Positions 52,733 to 63,619 are shown, counted from the stretch's first letter. The stretch is 64,000 bases of DNA from Ariolimax columbianus (GCA_036924085.1 JAVGWX010000009.1:57888331-57952330), one strand, 5' to 3'. The notes: generated from the letters alone by a model not told the origin. Translations and numbers: made by a program.

Positions 52733-53560
52733 AAAGTACAGCCCTAAAGACTGGACTTTTGTATACCCAGATGGATCCGCAGAGGGCGCAGTTAACGTTT
52801 GCTGATGAGGCATCTTTGTACGATACTACAGTGTGAAAATAACCCATAAATCTTTTCCTAATGGGTGGATCTCTTCCAATTTTAGGGCAGCGTCTATGAC
52901 ACTCTTACAGGCAATAAGACTGCTCACCAAATGAGACGCACACACACCAATACAGAATATATTCTTTACAGATTACTACTAGAAGCAAAATCAAACATCA
53001 GAGGTGATCAAAGCGGCGGGAAATCAGACTACAGCTCAACACTATCCAACGACCCTCAACAGTATCTCGTCAGTGTCTACTCTCCCATTGTTGAATCACA
53101 GTGAACGAGAGAGCTGATGGACTGTCCAAAGCAGCTAACAGATGTGTTATACCGAGAGACAACAATCTATCATCCACAATCAGTACAACCCAAAATGGAA
53201 GAAAGACATGAACGAGCAATAGACCGGACCCAATCCACCAGCTCCACAGACACCAACAAACCACCATCTTTCGTCTGAGAACATACATCTGCAGGCTATT
53301 GGGTCACATACACAGGCTCAAGATATCACATCCATGTGGGTGCGCGTATGGAACCGGATTCCAGACCTTCGAACACATCATACAGGACTTCCAGTATACA
53401 GAAACTTAATGATGCCAAACCTGGCAGATGGTGCCGAGCTGACACAGAAGCTGTGAGGTTGCCACCCGGACCTGTAGAGGACTGTGGACTTAGTCATAGA
53501 GACTGGACTACAAATCTAGCAAGACATGCAAAAGTCTAAACGCAGAAGAAGAGCTAGACC
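52733..53560 (+). mobile_element. Decayed RNase H-class LINE 3' region
   Basis: 'PKDWTFVYPDGSAEGAVN' (52745-52795) is the first RNase H catalytic region, with YTDGS changed to YPDGS. About 300 bp later 'NERADGLSKAANR' is the last one. Then 'FRLRTYICRLLGHIHRLKIS', 'HPCGCAYGTGFQTFEHIIQD' and 'WRADTEAVRLPPGPVEDCG'-like sequence leads to a stop near 53537 and a GCAGAAGAAG end. Multiple frameshifts are present. It is a different family from the 9-kb LINE. Confidence 0.72.
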
Positions 53561-53825
53561 ATGCACACGCTTTCATTGAGTGGGTAGTCACGAACCACCC
53601 GAAGAACACCTGGAAGATAACGCAGGTAAAGACATGAACGTGCACTATGATCATTGTAAAAGATGACGTTCAGCAATGAATGTTGAACAACTTGATCTCT
53701 ACAATTTCATTGCGAGAAATATACTTCAACTGATGAACGGCGCAGGTGAACACAACAAACTTTTAATTAAAGACAACGCCCATGGCTTATGTAATTCCGC
53801 GAGAGGGAGAGAGAGAGAGCAAAAA

Positions 53826-53853
53826 AAGGTTGGATACTTTTTGAACACACCTA
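53826..53853. mobile_element. Solo mariner-type terminal repeat (inverted)
   Basis: 'aggttggatactttttgaac' with 'acacctag' is the inverted match of 34219-34250. No transposase adjoins on the inner (left) side. Confidence 0.6.
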
Positions 53854-53929
53854 GTCAATTTAAAATGAAAAACGCCAATGCACCGATTTACAAAGAACAC
53901 ATGAAAATAAAGTATAGAATATACTCTGT

Positions 53930-53933
<4 letters not shown>

Positions 53934-53964
<31 letters not shown>

Positions 53965-53990
53965 CCCCCCCCCCCCAAAAAAAAAAAATC
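53934..53990. repeat. (CT)n, poly-C and poly-A runs
   Basis: A pure CT run at 53934-53961 is followed by about 14 C and 12 A residues. Confidence 0.95.
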
Positions 53991-54032
53991 AATACGAAAA
54001 AATATTAAACACAAAAGAAAATTCTTAGTAGC

Positions 54033-54225
54033 AATAAATGCTCGATCCGAAACACGTAGTTTTAACGGACATACTCGGAAAGCTTGACACAAACATTGGG
54101 CTAACACACTCCTCGCGGCCCTCATACCAAGGCTGCGGAGTACACGGCTCCACCTCGGGAGTCTGTAGGGATTTCGGTCGACACGCTGCGCATGGGCACA
54201 GCCTGAGCAGTTGGACATGCTAGTG
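54033..54225 (-). repeat. Dispersed repeat family V, copy 1
   Basis: On the minus strand 'CAACTGCTCAGGCTGTGCCC', 'TACAGACTCCC', 'GTGTACTCCGCAGCCTTGG' and 'CGCGAGGAGTGTGTTAG' match 58346-58530 on the plus strand. Confidence 0.75.
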
Positions 54226-54735
54226 GTCAATCAACGCAACGGGCCTTTGACGCCTATGCGAACATTATTATTATTATTATTACATGACCAAGTGCGTGAC
54301 CAGCAAGAACTTATCCGCTATCTTGATGTGACGTCGCCTCTTTTTTTTTTGTCAGTAATGTGTCTTGATAGATTTAGCGTTTTCGACAAGAACGTTATTA
54401 GTTAGAAGATTATATTGAACAATCCAGACGAACTAATTTCATTCCTGAAGACCGAACGGTTAACAAGGAAATGTACGTTGATATCCTCCGTCGTCTAAGA
54501 GATGCAATCCGGAGAAAACGACCAGAATAATGGAGAACAACAATTTGAATTATGCTGCTTGACCATGCGCCAGTACACCGATCCCTACTGGTGAAGCAGT
54601 ACCTCGCAAAGTACAATTTAATTACCTTGGAACATCCTCCATATTCTCCCGACCTGGCACCGGCATATTTTTTTCTTGTTACCTCAACTGAAATCGGCAC
54701 TGAAAGGACAGCGATTCAAGGATGGTGAGGATGTT

Positions 54736-55021
54736 ATCACCAATGCGGGGACGGCGTGGCCTAGTGGATAAGTGGCACGGCTCACAATCCGAAGGTGCTG
54801 GGTTCGATCCCCATCACAGCACCGGCCGTTACCCCGGGGAAGCAAACCCTTAGAAAATGCAGGAGGAAGCAGACCCTTACATAAAATGCATGCTGAAGTC
54901 GGATGCATTGGGCCGATAGGCGCAAAATAAAAACCACAGTGCAACGCACACCGCCTTGGGGATTAGAGAAATAAGGCGAACGCAAAAAAAAAAAAAAAAA
55001 AAAAAAAAAATCACCAATGCG
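54736..55021. repeat. Target-site duplications of a SINE
   Basis: ATCACCAATGCG (12 bp) at 54736-54747 and 55010-55021, both being mariner coding sequence. Confidence 0.94.
54748..55009 (+). mobile_element. tRNA-derived SINE, family S1, with A and B boxes
   Basis: The A-box region is 'cgtggcctagtggataagtg' and the B box is 'GGTTCGATCCC' (54801-54811), with normal spacing. The body contains 'accggccgttaccccgggga' and 'gcaggaggaagcagaccctt', followed by a long poly-A tail (about 54984-55010). It is intact in layout and bounded by a perfect duplication inside a mariner gene, so it is comparatively young. Confidence 0.95.
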
Positions 55022-55283
55022 ACAAGACAGCTGGGGGAGGTATCAAATAATGGGTTTGCTAGAATGTTTCCAGCAGCTGTATGTACGTTGGCAAAAGTAT
55101 GTAGCTGCCGAAGAGAACTACTTTGAAGGAAATGTAGTGTAGATTATTCTATTGTAACTTATTTCTATACAATTCACTAATTCCTGGAACTTTTTTAAGC
55201 TACCTCGTAACACAGTCATTGCTTTGTGAACGGCAGGTTTTGCGCTGTAGAAAGGCGACAGCAATACTGTACCTCGCAAAGCT

Positions 55284-55460
55284 CTTCTTTTTCTTCTTTT
55301 TGTTTTCTTCTTCTGCTGCTGCGGCTGCTCCTTCATCTTCTCTTTCTTCTTCTTCTGGTTCTTCTTTTCTGTTCCTTTCTCGTCTTATTTTTTCTTCTGA
55401 TGTTCCTTTTTAAAATTTTGTTTCTATTTCTTCCTACTCCTTACTTTCTCTTCCTGTGAT
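55284..55460. repeat. TTC/TCT-rich polypyrimidine tract
   Basis: Imperfect CTT, TTC and GCTGCT units cover about 170 bp. Confidence 0.8.
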
Positions 55461-55649
55461 CGTTGTACGAGCTCCATTGATGAGCTCGCCAGTTGCCATT
55501 GAGTCCCTGTTTAGTTCCGTACAACCTTAAGTGCAGTGTTGAATCGTTAGGCCAGAATCTCTTCCATAACTGGCTTGACGGAGAGCAGTCTTGGAAAACG
55601 AGGCCAACATCAACAGTTTGTTAGTTTGTTTAGTCCACCAGGGGGAGGG

Positions 55650-55715
55650 GCGCGCGCGCGCGTGTGTGTGTTCGTGTGTGCGTGTGCGTGCGCGTGCGCG
55701 GGTGGGTGGGTGATT
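55650..55715. repeat. (CG)n/(TG)n alternating purine-pyrimidine tract
   Basis: 'gcgcgcgcgcgtgtgtgtgt', then GTGCG and GGGTGGGTG units. About 50 bp alternates strictly enough to favour left-handed DNA. Confidence 0.9.
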
Positions 55716-56059
55716 TTGGGTGGGTTTGGGTTTTTAAAAAAACAGTACGCTCTGTCACTGCCTACTGTAGATGCATACCCTCTGATTCACGGAGAAACCC
55801 ATTTGAAACATCGTCACATTTCAAGGCTAACTTAAGGTCAGAACTGTAATGTATCAACTATCATTGCAAATGTAGTAGAGTTTTCGGAATCCAAAGGATA
55901 TGCAGTTGGTTTCAGGGCAGGATTCTGTGAAATGATCACTCTCAACAGTTGTTTTGTACGGTGAATTTGTTTTATCTTCCTGTGTGGAGCATGGGTTGAT
56001 TATAAACCTTGGCACAATATGAGTTCCATCATTTAGTCGGCGGTGGAATATGACGATTC
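55716..56059. other. Non-genic stretch
   Basis: Nothing recognised. Confidence 0.35.
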
Positions 56060-56590
56060 AAGTAATTTTCCCCCCTGAATCAGACGGCCTGTCAGAAGTC
56101 GGCCATGGCGGTGCTCTGTCCGGATACAATAATACTGATCTTTCTCTGCCAATCACGTTTTTGATAGTCGTTGGGTTGATTTTGTTCTCTCCTGGCATCC
56201 TGAATATCACTTATTCTTTAAAAGTATGGTATTGCAATGTCTTCTTGTTCAAACACTACTCCCCATTCTGCAAGTTGTCTGCCTTCTGATTTGCTGGCAC
56301 GCCATAGCGAGATGGTAGCCACTGTAGTACGACTCTCTTTCTGAAAACTCTCTTGTTTAGTTACTCCCCATGTCCGGCAGTTTGCCATCCTTGACAATGG
56401 ACAGTACAAATATTGCATCTGTGACAATGATTACCTGGTGACAATCATAATTGGACTTGTCAATCATGTTCGCGGCTTGTTTAAATGTTTCAGCATCAGC
56501 TGTACAGTTCGAGCAGAAAGGGCCAGGTGCTCTCCTTTGAAGAGTGTGGGTATAGATATCCCTAACATATGGCAACTTTTAGAAACACCT
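56060..56590 (-). mobile_element. Decayed LINE RNase H relic
   Basis: On the minus strand 'CSNCTADAETFKQAANMIDK' and 'QVIIVTDAIFVLSIVKDGKL' correspond to the Glu and second Asp regions of LINE RNase H. In a shifted frame 'LQWLPSRYGVPANQKADNL' corresponds to the last. Resemblance to the RNase H of the 9-kb LINE is moderate, so it is a separate old family. Confidence 0.65.
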
Positions 56591-56594
56591 AACC

Positions 56595-57165
56595 TTTAGA
56601 AAATAAATAACCCTAAGCTATGGGATTTTGTAGATATCCTTAAGATATGGGAAGTACATATCCATAAGCTATGGGATTGTGTAGATATCCCTAAGATATG
56701 GGAAGTAGATACCCCTAAGGTATGGACTTGTGTAGATATCCGTAAGCTATGGGAAGTAGATACCCCTAACCTATGGAAAGTAGATATCCCTAACCTATAG
56801 AAAGTAGATATCCCTAAGTTATGGGCGTGTGTAGATATCCCTAAGCTATGGGAAGTAGATATCTCTAACCTATGGGAAGTAGGCATCCCTAAACCTATGG
56901 GAAGTAGATATCCCTGACCTATGGGAAGTAGATATCCCTAACCTATGGGAAGTAGATATACCTAACCTATGGGAAGTAGATATCCATAACCTATGGGAAG
57001 TAGAAAGCCCAAAGGTATGGGCTTGTGTAGATATCCCTAAGCTATGGGAAGTAGATATCCCTAACCTATGGGAAGTAGGCATCCCTAAACCTATGGGAAG
57101 TAGATATCCCTAAGCTATGGGAAGTAGGCATCCCTAAACCTATGGGAAGTAGATATCCATGAGTT
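56595..57165. repeat. 24-bp minisatellite, about 23 units (array 1)
   Basis: The unit is 'gaagtagatatccctaacct' plus 'atgg', with variants (ctaagctatgg, gtgtagatatc, aggcatccctaa). An inverted array of the same unit lies at 57955-58180. Confidence 0.94.
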
Positions 57166-57954
57166 ACAAGTTTCCCCATATGGCTCAGTCTCTCCCCGCA
57201 GAAGGGTATCCCGCCAGCCGAGAGCATCGCACAGTGCACGATCTTCATAGCTCCAGCGATGAACCCAGGGATCTGAAGAAAAAAAAATTGTCCATCATGG
57301 ACCGACTGTCACACCTCGAATTCGAATCCAAACCTTCTGAACCACCTTGACGACTTCGCCACAGAGACCCACCAGAGAACCGGCAAAAACCATCAATTTC
57401 CGCGATGTGTTTTTTATGTTAAAATCTCAGTGGTTATCTTTGAACCAGTCCTATAATCATCTGGCCGCCATTTCTGCGCTTGTTTTGTTTTTTTGACAGT
57501 TATTCGGCACGATGAGCTATTTGCCTGCGCTGTCTTATCGATCTGTGATAATAGAGCATCGGAAAGCACACGGTAAAAACAACAGGTTTTCGGTCGGAGG
57601 AAATAAACTGAGGATATCGGGGGAAATGGGTTTGTAACAAACAGAGAAATATGTCAATGCGACGCTTCCAGGTGCCAGCAAGTGTCGAGAAAATGGCTTG
57701 TATTTGGGTCATTTCTTGATGCTTTGTTCGTCGTCGTCAGAAGCAAATAGTAGTTACTGTTTACATTCCGAGCATGCTTTGTAACCATGGATTACAGGAA
57801 ACGTTACCCAGAGACTGACAGACTATATCCGAAAAAAAGCTGGGTTAAAAACGGTTTTCAATAATACTCGTTTGAAAGATTTCACTTTTAATAAACTTAA
57901 TTGTGCTTACATATACATTCTTAAAACATCTTCAACTTCTCATTATTTTAAGAA
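57166..57954. other. Spacer between inverted 24-bp arrays
   Basis: There is no gene recognised in about 790 bp. Confidence 0.5.
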
Positions 57955-58182
57955 CTCCCCATAGCTTAGTGATATCTACTTCCCATAGCTTAAGGATATC
58001 TACTTCCCATAGCCTAGGGATATCATCACATCTCATAGCTTAGGGGAATCTACACATCCCAAAGCTTAGTGATATCTACTTCCCATAGCCTAGGGAAATC
58101 TACTTCCCACAGCCCAGGGATATCTACTTGCCATAGCTTAGGTATATCTACTTCTAATAGGTTAGGGACATCTAGGTTAGGG
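57955..58182. repeat. 24-bp minisatellite, about 9 units, inverted (array 2)
   Basis: 'cccatagcttagtgatatct' plus 'actt' units are the reverse complement of array 1. Confidence 0.92.
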
Positions 58183-58261
58183 GGGCCGAAATATGATCCA
58201 GTTTCTTTGTGTTATGTGTCCCATGTTTGCGTAATTGGTGTTCGAGTTTTTAAGGGATATT

Positions 58262-58305
58262 AAATGTTAAATAATAATAATATTAATAATAATAATACTA
58301 ATGTT
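58262..58305. repeat. AAT-rich short repeat
   Basis: 'aataataataatattaataa' type sequence. Confidence 0.8.
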
Positions 58306-58345
58306 AACGTAGGCGCCAAAGACTCGTTGCGTCGATCGAGCATTA

Positions 58346-58530
58346 CCATGTCAAACTGCTGAGGCTGTGTTCATGCGTAGCGTGTACGCCGACATCACTA
58401 CAGACTCCCCAGATGGAACCATGTACTCCGCAGCCTTGGGATGTGGACCCGCGAGGAGTGTGTTAGACCAATATTTATGTCATGCCTTTCGTGTCAAACT
58501 CCCCGTTTTTACGTGTCCCGCCCCCAAGGC
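58346..58530 (+). repeat. Dispersed repeat family V, copy 2
   Basis: 'caaactgctgaggctgtgtt', 'actacagactccc', 'tgtactccgcagccttggga' and 'ccgcgaggagtgtgttag' match the inverted copy at 54033-54225. Confidence 0.75.
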
Positions 58531-58954
58531 TTCTGACCGTATCCACCCGTTGTTCAGCGCGACCTCCGCTGCGCTGAGAACACAAGGCCGGGCGAGGCAA
58601 TGCGCAACCTCCGTTGGAGTGAGGTGCGAGCAGGAGGAAGTCGGCTTCAGTCCTAGCAGAAATGTTTTTGAGCAGTGATAATCTAGATTGAATTCTGGTT
58701 GTCCAGTCAAGCGGAACGTCGAACTATGTCATGGATCGATCTCCCACGGCTTGAGCCAGGTATGAAATGCAGCGAAATGCAGCATAACAAACATGATAAC
58801 CGATCGAAACAACTTTATGATATGTATATATTGTTGTTGTCTGTTCGTCGTTTCCGAACACGATATATATATATATAAATATACTGTTTCTTTTTTTGCT
58901 GACATAATGCTAAGCTCTTCCACTAATTTCAACCACATATTGCATAGTTAATAA
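58531..58954. other. Non-genic stretch
   Basis: Short (TA)n at 58863-58877. Nothing else was recognised. Confidence 0.35.
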
Positions 58955-59280
58955 TAATAGTTGTCCACCGCAAGCGATGATAACCACATCAACAAACCAG
59001 TTTGTCTTGATGATGTATCTTGTTCTGTATTTGGATTATAGTGAGAAACACACTGCGCTTGTCATCGACCTCACTCCATGGTCTCGAGCTACATTGACCC
59101 AGTGGCAAGACTTTCGTCAAGACCACTGGAGGCAACTCAGGATGCAGGTACTCTGGCCCCACCACCCGAGTGACCAGGGGCCACTATGATACTTGTGGGA
59201 TTCGAAAGTCTACCGTTTCTGTTCATCGCTTTGGTAAGCAAGTGCCTGACCTCGCGACCCCAGAAGACTGCAGAGTTTGT
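58955..59280 (+). repeat. Dispersed repeat family Y, copy 3
   Basis: 'gtatttggattatagtgaga', 'cactgcgcttgtcatcgacc', 'tcactcc', 'ccagtggcaagac' and 'gaccactggaggcaactcag' match the copies at 35.8 and 43.8 kb. Confidence 0.7.
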
Positions 59281-59499
59281 AGACAACCAGTGTTGCATTC
59301 CAGTCGTGCATTTTGGCCCAAAAGGGACCAGCGGACGATTGGGATGTTAATTCCGAAAGTCACCCCTGGGCAGTCATGCTACCATTGCAGGGGTCTGTGC
59401 TGATGGATCTGGGTTTGTCATTGGCCAGCTCTTTCCTGATCAGAGGTCCAGTACTGATCAAGGATGATGATCTCACTAGTTCCGCCCGGCTGCGTGCCA

Positions 59500-60452
59500 C
59501 TCGGTCTGGCTGCACACAACCCCGTCTGCATACCACTCTGCCCGGCTGCATACCACTCCATCTGCATACCACTCCGCTCGGCTGCATACCACTCCATCTG
59601 CATACCACTCTACCCGGCTGCATACCACTCCATCTTCATACCACTCTGTCTGTATACCACTCCGCCCGGCTGCATAAAACTATGTCTGCATACCATTCTG
59701 CCCGGCTGCATACCACTCCCCTCAGCTGCATACCATTCCGTCTGCATACCACTCCGCCGGCTGCATACCACTCTGCCCGGCTGCATACCACCCCGTCTGC
59801 ATACCACTCCGCCCGGCTGCATACCACCCCGTCTGCATACCACTCCGCCCGGCTGCATACCACTCCGCCCGGCTGCATACCACTCCGCCCGGCTGCATAC
59901 TGCCACATCTGCATACCACTCCGCCCGGCTGCATACCACTCCATCTGCATACCACTCCATCTGCATACCACTCCATCTGCATACCACTCCGTCTGCATAC
60001 CACTCCGCCCGGCTGCATACCACTCCAACTGCATACCACTCCGTCTGCATACCACTCCGCCCAGCTGCATATGACTTTGTCTGCATACCACTCCGCCCGA
60101 CTGCATTCCACTATGTCTGCATACCACTCTGCATACCACTCCGCCCGGCTGCATACCACTCCATCTGCATACCACTCCGCCCGGCTGCATACCACCCCGT
60201 CTGCATACCATTCCGCCCGGCTGCATGCCACCTCGTCTGCATACCACTCCGCTCGGCTGCATGCCACTCGATATGCATACCACTCCGTCTGCATACCTCT
60301 CCGCCCGGCTGCATACCACTCCTTCTGCATACCACTCCGCCCGGCTGCATACCACTCCGTCTACATACCACTCCGCCCGGCTGCATACCACTACGCCCGT
60401 CTACATACCACTCCGCCCGGCTGCATACCACTCCGCCCGACTGCATAACACT
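59500..60452. repeat. 16/20-bp mixed-length minisatellite, about 50 units
   Basis: A 20-bp unit 'ctgcataccactccgcccgg' is mixed with 16-bp forms ending 'ctccat' or 'ctccgt'. Period switching keeps several frames open on both strands (up to 337 codons), giving His/Thr/Pro or Met/Gln/Trp/Tyr-rich products. I judge these as artefacts. Confidence 0.95.
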
Positions 60453-60711
60453 CTGTGTTGTTTACTGCAGCTCCTAAAGATGTGTATTATTTGATATGAC
60501 AAGCATTTCTCTACACAACGCGTTATCATGCAGATATCATGAGTGAAAACTATGAAATCTATGAAAATCGGCCATAGTTACCTAGGACCGTTAGGACATT
60601 CCTGGCTACATGATGTTCAGATACTTTACCACTATCCTCGGATTAAACAAAACGGACAATTGTGTATTTTTTTAAACCTAGTATAGATTAATATGCATAC
60701 ACATGCATTTG
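60453..60711. other. Non-genic stretch
   Basis: Nothing recognised. Confidence 0.35.
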
Positions 60712-60918
60712 CGTTTGTTCTAAAACTCCGGCAACCAAACCCCGAAAAGGGCTTTGCAAGTAGCGTAGCAGGATGTTGTCCGAAGGACGGAATGCAGCGT
60801 GTCGTAATTTACAGCTTGACTGCGAAATATGCACATTTCGGTCCGACACATCCGACTTCAACTGGCGTGTTTTGGATACCGGGCTAGCCTTCCGGTCCTA
60901 GATTCCTTTTCCTTAGGG
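60712..60918 (+). repeat. Dispersed repeat family X, partial copy
   Basis: 'gcaaccaaaccccgaaaagg', 'tttacagcttgactgcgaaa', 'ttcggtccgacacatccgac' and 'gataccgggctagc' match 1527-1690. It stops at a G run of about 20 at 60918-60937. Confidence 0.8.
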
Positions 60919-60937
60919 AGGGGGGGGGGGGGGGGGC

Positions 60938-61275
60938 TGAGACGCAAGTCCAGTCATGCCGAACATACTGACCAGGACGTCGCATGAGGGCCAGGCACAA
61001 AACACTGACCAAGACCACAATCTCTCTTCTATGTAGTGTTCCCTGGAAACAGGCTGTTTTAAAGGCTGACGAGATGTACACTACATCCATATGATCCCCG
61101 TAGCAGTGAGCGTCACGCAGATGAAGCCAAACAAATCACAACCGCCTGGAGGACCGCTATCCACCTTTATCAGCATGCTGGGGATGTGAGGAAAGCTGCT
61201 ACAACCCGCTACCTAACATCCTTTTCAGGGCGCACAACAGAGTAAACTTACTCATTGTGGGCATTAAACATCATC
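60938..61275 (+). repeat. Family A element with about two array units
   Basis: The 5' motif 'gagacgcaagtccagtcatg' leads into 'aacatactgaccaggacgtc' and 'aaacactgaccaagacca', followed by the full 3' body. It ends 'ctcattgtgggcattaaaca' and a (TCA)n tail. The hairpin GAGTAA/TTACTC at 61240-61253 is perfect. Confidence 0.87.
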
Positions 61276-62151
61276 ATCATTTCTAAAGATACCCGAGTTC
61301 ATTGCCCCGAACTCCATTGGTTATTTCCCTTAGTATATCTTTGGAACAAAGGATTAATGTTGACCTGAACTTATTTTAATTTATATCCCTTTAAAACGCT
61401 CAAGTGGCATATTGAGAATATCGTGTTAGGCCCATATTTTTTCTTGACCAACGGCACACTATTATTATTGACCTACTTAAAAAGGGCGTCGAAGTCTACA
61501 AAGAGAACGCTGTATATTCAAAGATAAATAGGATACATTTTTTTTTCAAGTTGTAGCTACAAAGTCTAAGATCTAATTTAATGCATAATGTGTCTTCAAA
61601 TAATAACCGTGTTTAAAAAGTGCAATGTTCGTCATAACCACAATAGAACAAATGAGCAGGCTAACGTTGCTGTGCTGTAACTTGGTTGGGTGGGGTGGGG
61701 GAATGGGGGTGTTTGTGTGTGTATGTGTGTGTGTGTGAGATGAAACAGTTCTGAAACTGAAACAATTATTTGTCAATCAATGAAATGCTTTTCAGAACAT
61801 TAACCAGTCAAATGAAGATGCAATACATGCAAATTCCTAAATAAGTGACACGATTTTTCCTGAAAAGCAATTACAGAAGTACACTTTGTTAAAGCGTGTC
61901 TTGTTAAAGCAAGCGGAATTCGATGACTGAATAAAAGAACACATTAACAAGTATGAACGTGTCCGCTAACAATGTTGCATGCAGAGGTACTGAGCTGACG
62001 TCAAATGTTAATGAACGTTTGATTGGAAAGTCCAAAAACTGTGAACAGTTTTCAGTAGCTCCTGACGAGAGTATATATGTTACTGATAGCATACAGTGTG
62101 CATTGTCCAGAGAAATCGGTGAAAGGGGGGGGGGCGGGGGTGTCTGCGTGC

Positions 62152-62157
<6 letters not shown>
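61276..62157. other. Non-genic stretch
   Basis: A short (TG)n run lies at about 61712-61736. Nothing else was recognised. Confidence 0.35.

Positions 62158-62225
<68 letters not shown>
62158..62225. repeat. (TA)n microsatellite
   Basis: Pure TA run of about 65 bp. Confidence 0.97.
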
Positions 62226-62229
<4 letters not shown>

Positions 62230-62630
62230 TATACACACACACACACACGTATGCATGTATATTTGTATGTATATATACATGCATATGTGTATGTATGCAT
62301 GCATGTATATTTGTATGTGTGTATGCATGCATATTTGTATGTATGTATTCATGTATATTGGCATATATGTGTGTATGTATGTATTTATGTATGTATGTAG
62401 GAATATATGTATGTATACATTATACATGTATATTTGTATGTATATATTCATGTATATGTGTATTTATGTATCCATGTATATTTGTATGCATGCATATTTA
62501 TATGTATGTGTGCATGTATATTTGTATGTATGTATGCATGCATATGTGTATGTATATATGCATGCATATGTGTATGTATATATGTATTTATATTTGTATG
62601 TATGTATGTGTATCTATTTGTATGCCACAT
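62226..62630. repeat. (TATG)-rich tetranucleotide tract
   Basis: About 400 bp of TATG, CATG and TATT units follow a (CA)n stretch. The Tyr/Met/Cys/Ile-rich frames on both strands are artefacts. Confidence 0.95.
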
Positions 62631-62742
62631 ATTTCATGGACTCGTATGTCTAGAAAATGCTGCATCGCCTTGAGACAAACTCGTATCTTAATAACCGGCG
62701 GTGCACCAGTAATGCCCTCTGAAAACAATGTTATTGTTGGGA

Positions 62743-63350
62743 TTTAAAAGTCCAATCTTCTTCTTCTTCTTCTTCTGCGTACACAGTCAGACAGTAACCA
62801 TTATTTTTTCGAAAAAAGCGGCGGTCATCCTGAGACTCTCGCCACTACCATAGAGCTTGTCTTGCAGTTCCACTGGCAATGGCCACATCTGCTCTCTCTG
62901 ATCCTCGTATGTCGGGCAGTTCTGCAGCAGATGTTCAGTGGTCATTTTACCAGTACCGCACGGGCATTCGTCGGTACACCCTATCTTCAATTTGTTGAAT
63001 AGGTGGTACCTCAGTCTGTTGTGGCCAGTGCGAAGTCTGAAGACAACGACCTGCTCTCTTCGGTTCAACTGGTAATAGGCATCGTTTTTGGTGTAACCAG
63101 TATGTTCGGTTTCCCATTTGGTCATGTATCTGGCTTTGATAAGCCGTTTTGACTCTTCGTACGTCATACTGGTATCTGTTTGTGGTAGCCTTGCACCTTC
63201 TTTTGCCAGTCTGTCTGCCTCCTCGTTGCCTTGGATGTTGCAGTGTGACGGAACCCACTGTACCACTACCCTTTTTGGTGCGGACTGCTGGCACAGTTTG
63301 CAGAGTGCTGCTCTTAAGTCATTAAGTTCAGTGTTTTAAAAGTCCAATCT
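62743..63350. repeat. Target-site duplications bracketing LINE copy 4
   Basis: TTTAAAAGTCCAATCT at 62743-62758 and 63335-63350. The first three T may be shared with the element's own T run, so the duplication is 13-16 bp. Confidence 0.94.
62759..63334 (-). mobile_element. 5'-truncated copy 4 of the 9-kb LINE family
   Basis: The minus strand encodes the end of RNase H ('VPSHCNIQGNEEADRLAKEG') through the Cys/His motif to the stop at 62787 without interruption, and ends in the (GAA)n tail. It is nearly identical to copies 2 and 3. The 576-bp length and perfect duplication mark a recent, aborted insertion. With no start or RT it cannot act on its own. Confidence 0.95.
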
Positions 63351-63619
63351 GAATAGTCTTACAGTGTCAAGACATAACTCCACAACAATCCCTTGCACTT
63401 TGCACCAAAAGGGACTATGCAGTAACATTGCAAGTGGGTCAAGCTATGGACACTGTTGTCAAAAATGTAAGTTTTGTTTCGGTCAAGATGATTACGTCAC
63501 AATAGGTTAACTTCTTTTCTAGAAAACATGAAAGTTGAAATGGAGAACTATTCCATCACAATGAATTGAGGTTCTTCAGTCTCGTAAATGTTTTGAATAA
63601 TTTATTTTTTTCCCGCTTA

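Larger units (their letters stand above)
54438..55209 (+). pseudogene. Mariner transposase C-terminal half, interrupted by a SINE
   Basis: The frame reads 'FIPEDRTVNKEMYVDILRRL', two in-frame stops, then 'LLDHAPVHRSLLVKQYLAKY' (second catalytic Asp in the DHAPVH block). 'LEHPPYSPDLAPAYFF' follows (third catalytic Asp, the mariner-type YSPDLAP box), then, after a one-base shift, 'QLKSALKGQRFKDGEDVITN'. The SINE 54748-55009 splits the gene here. Coding resumes with 'ATRQLGEVSNNGFARMFPAA'. The element ends at a terminal repeat 'tttttaagctacctcgta' (55191-55209). The N-terminal half is absent. Confidence 0.9.

Noticed and set aside
34218..53853. A 19.6-kb composite transposon between two inverted mariner terminal repeats
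   Set aside because: No transposase of that family lies between in a suitable position and the match is short. Independent relics are simpler.
59464..60477. 337-codon plus and 251-codon minus frames
   Set aside because: Both are translations of the 16/20-bp array. Simultaneous open frames on both strands argue against coding.
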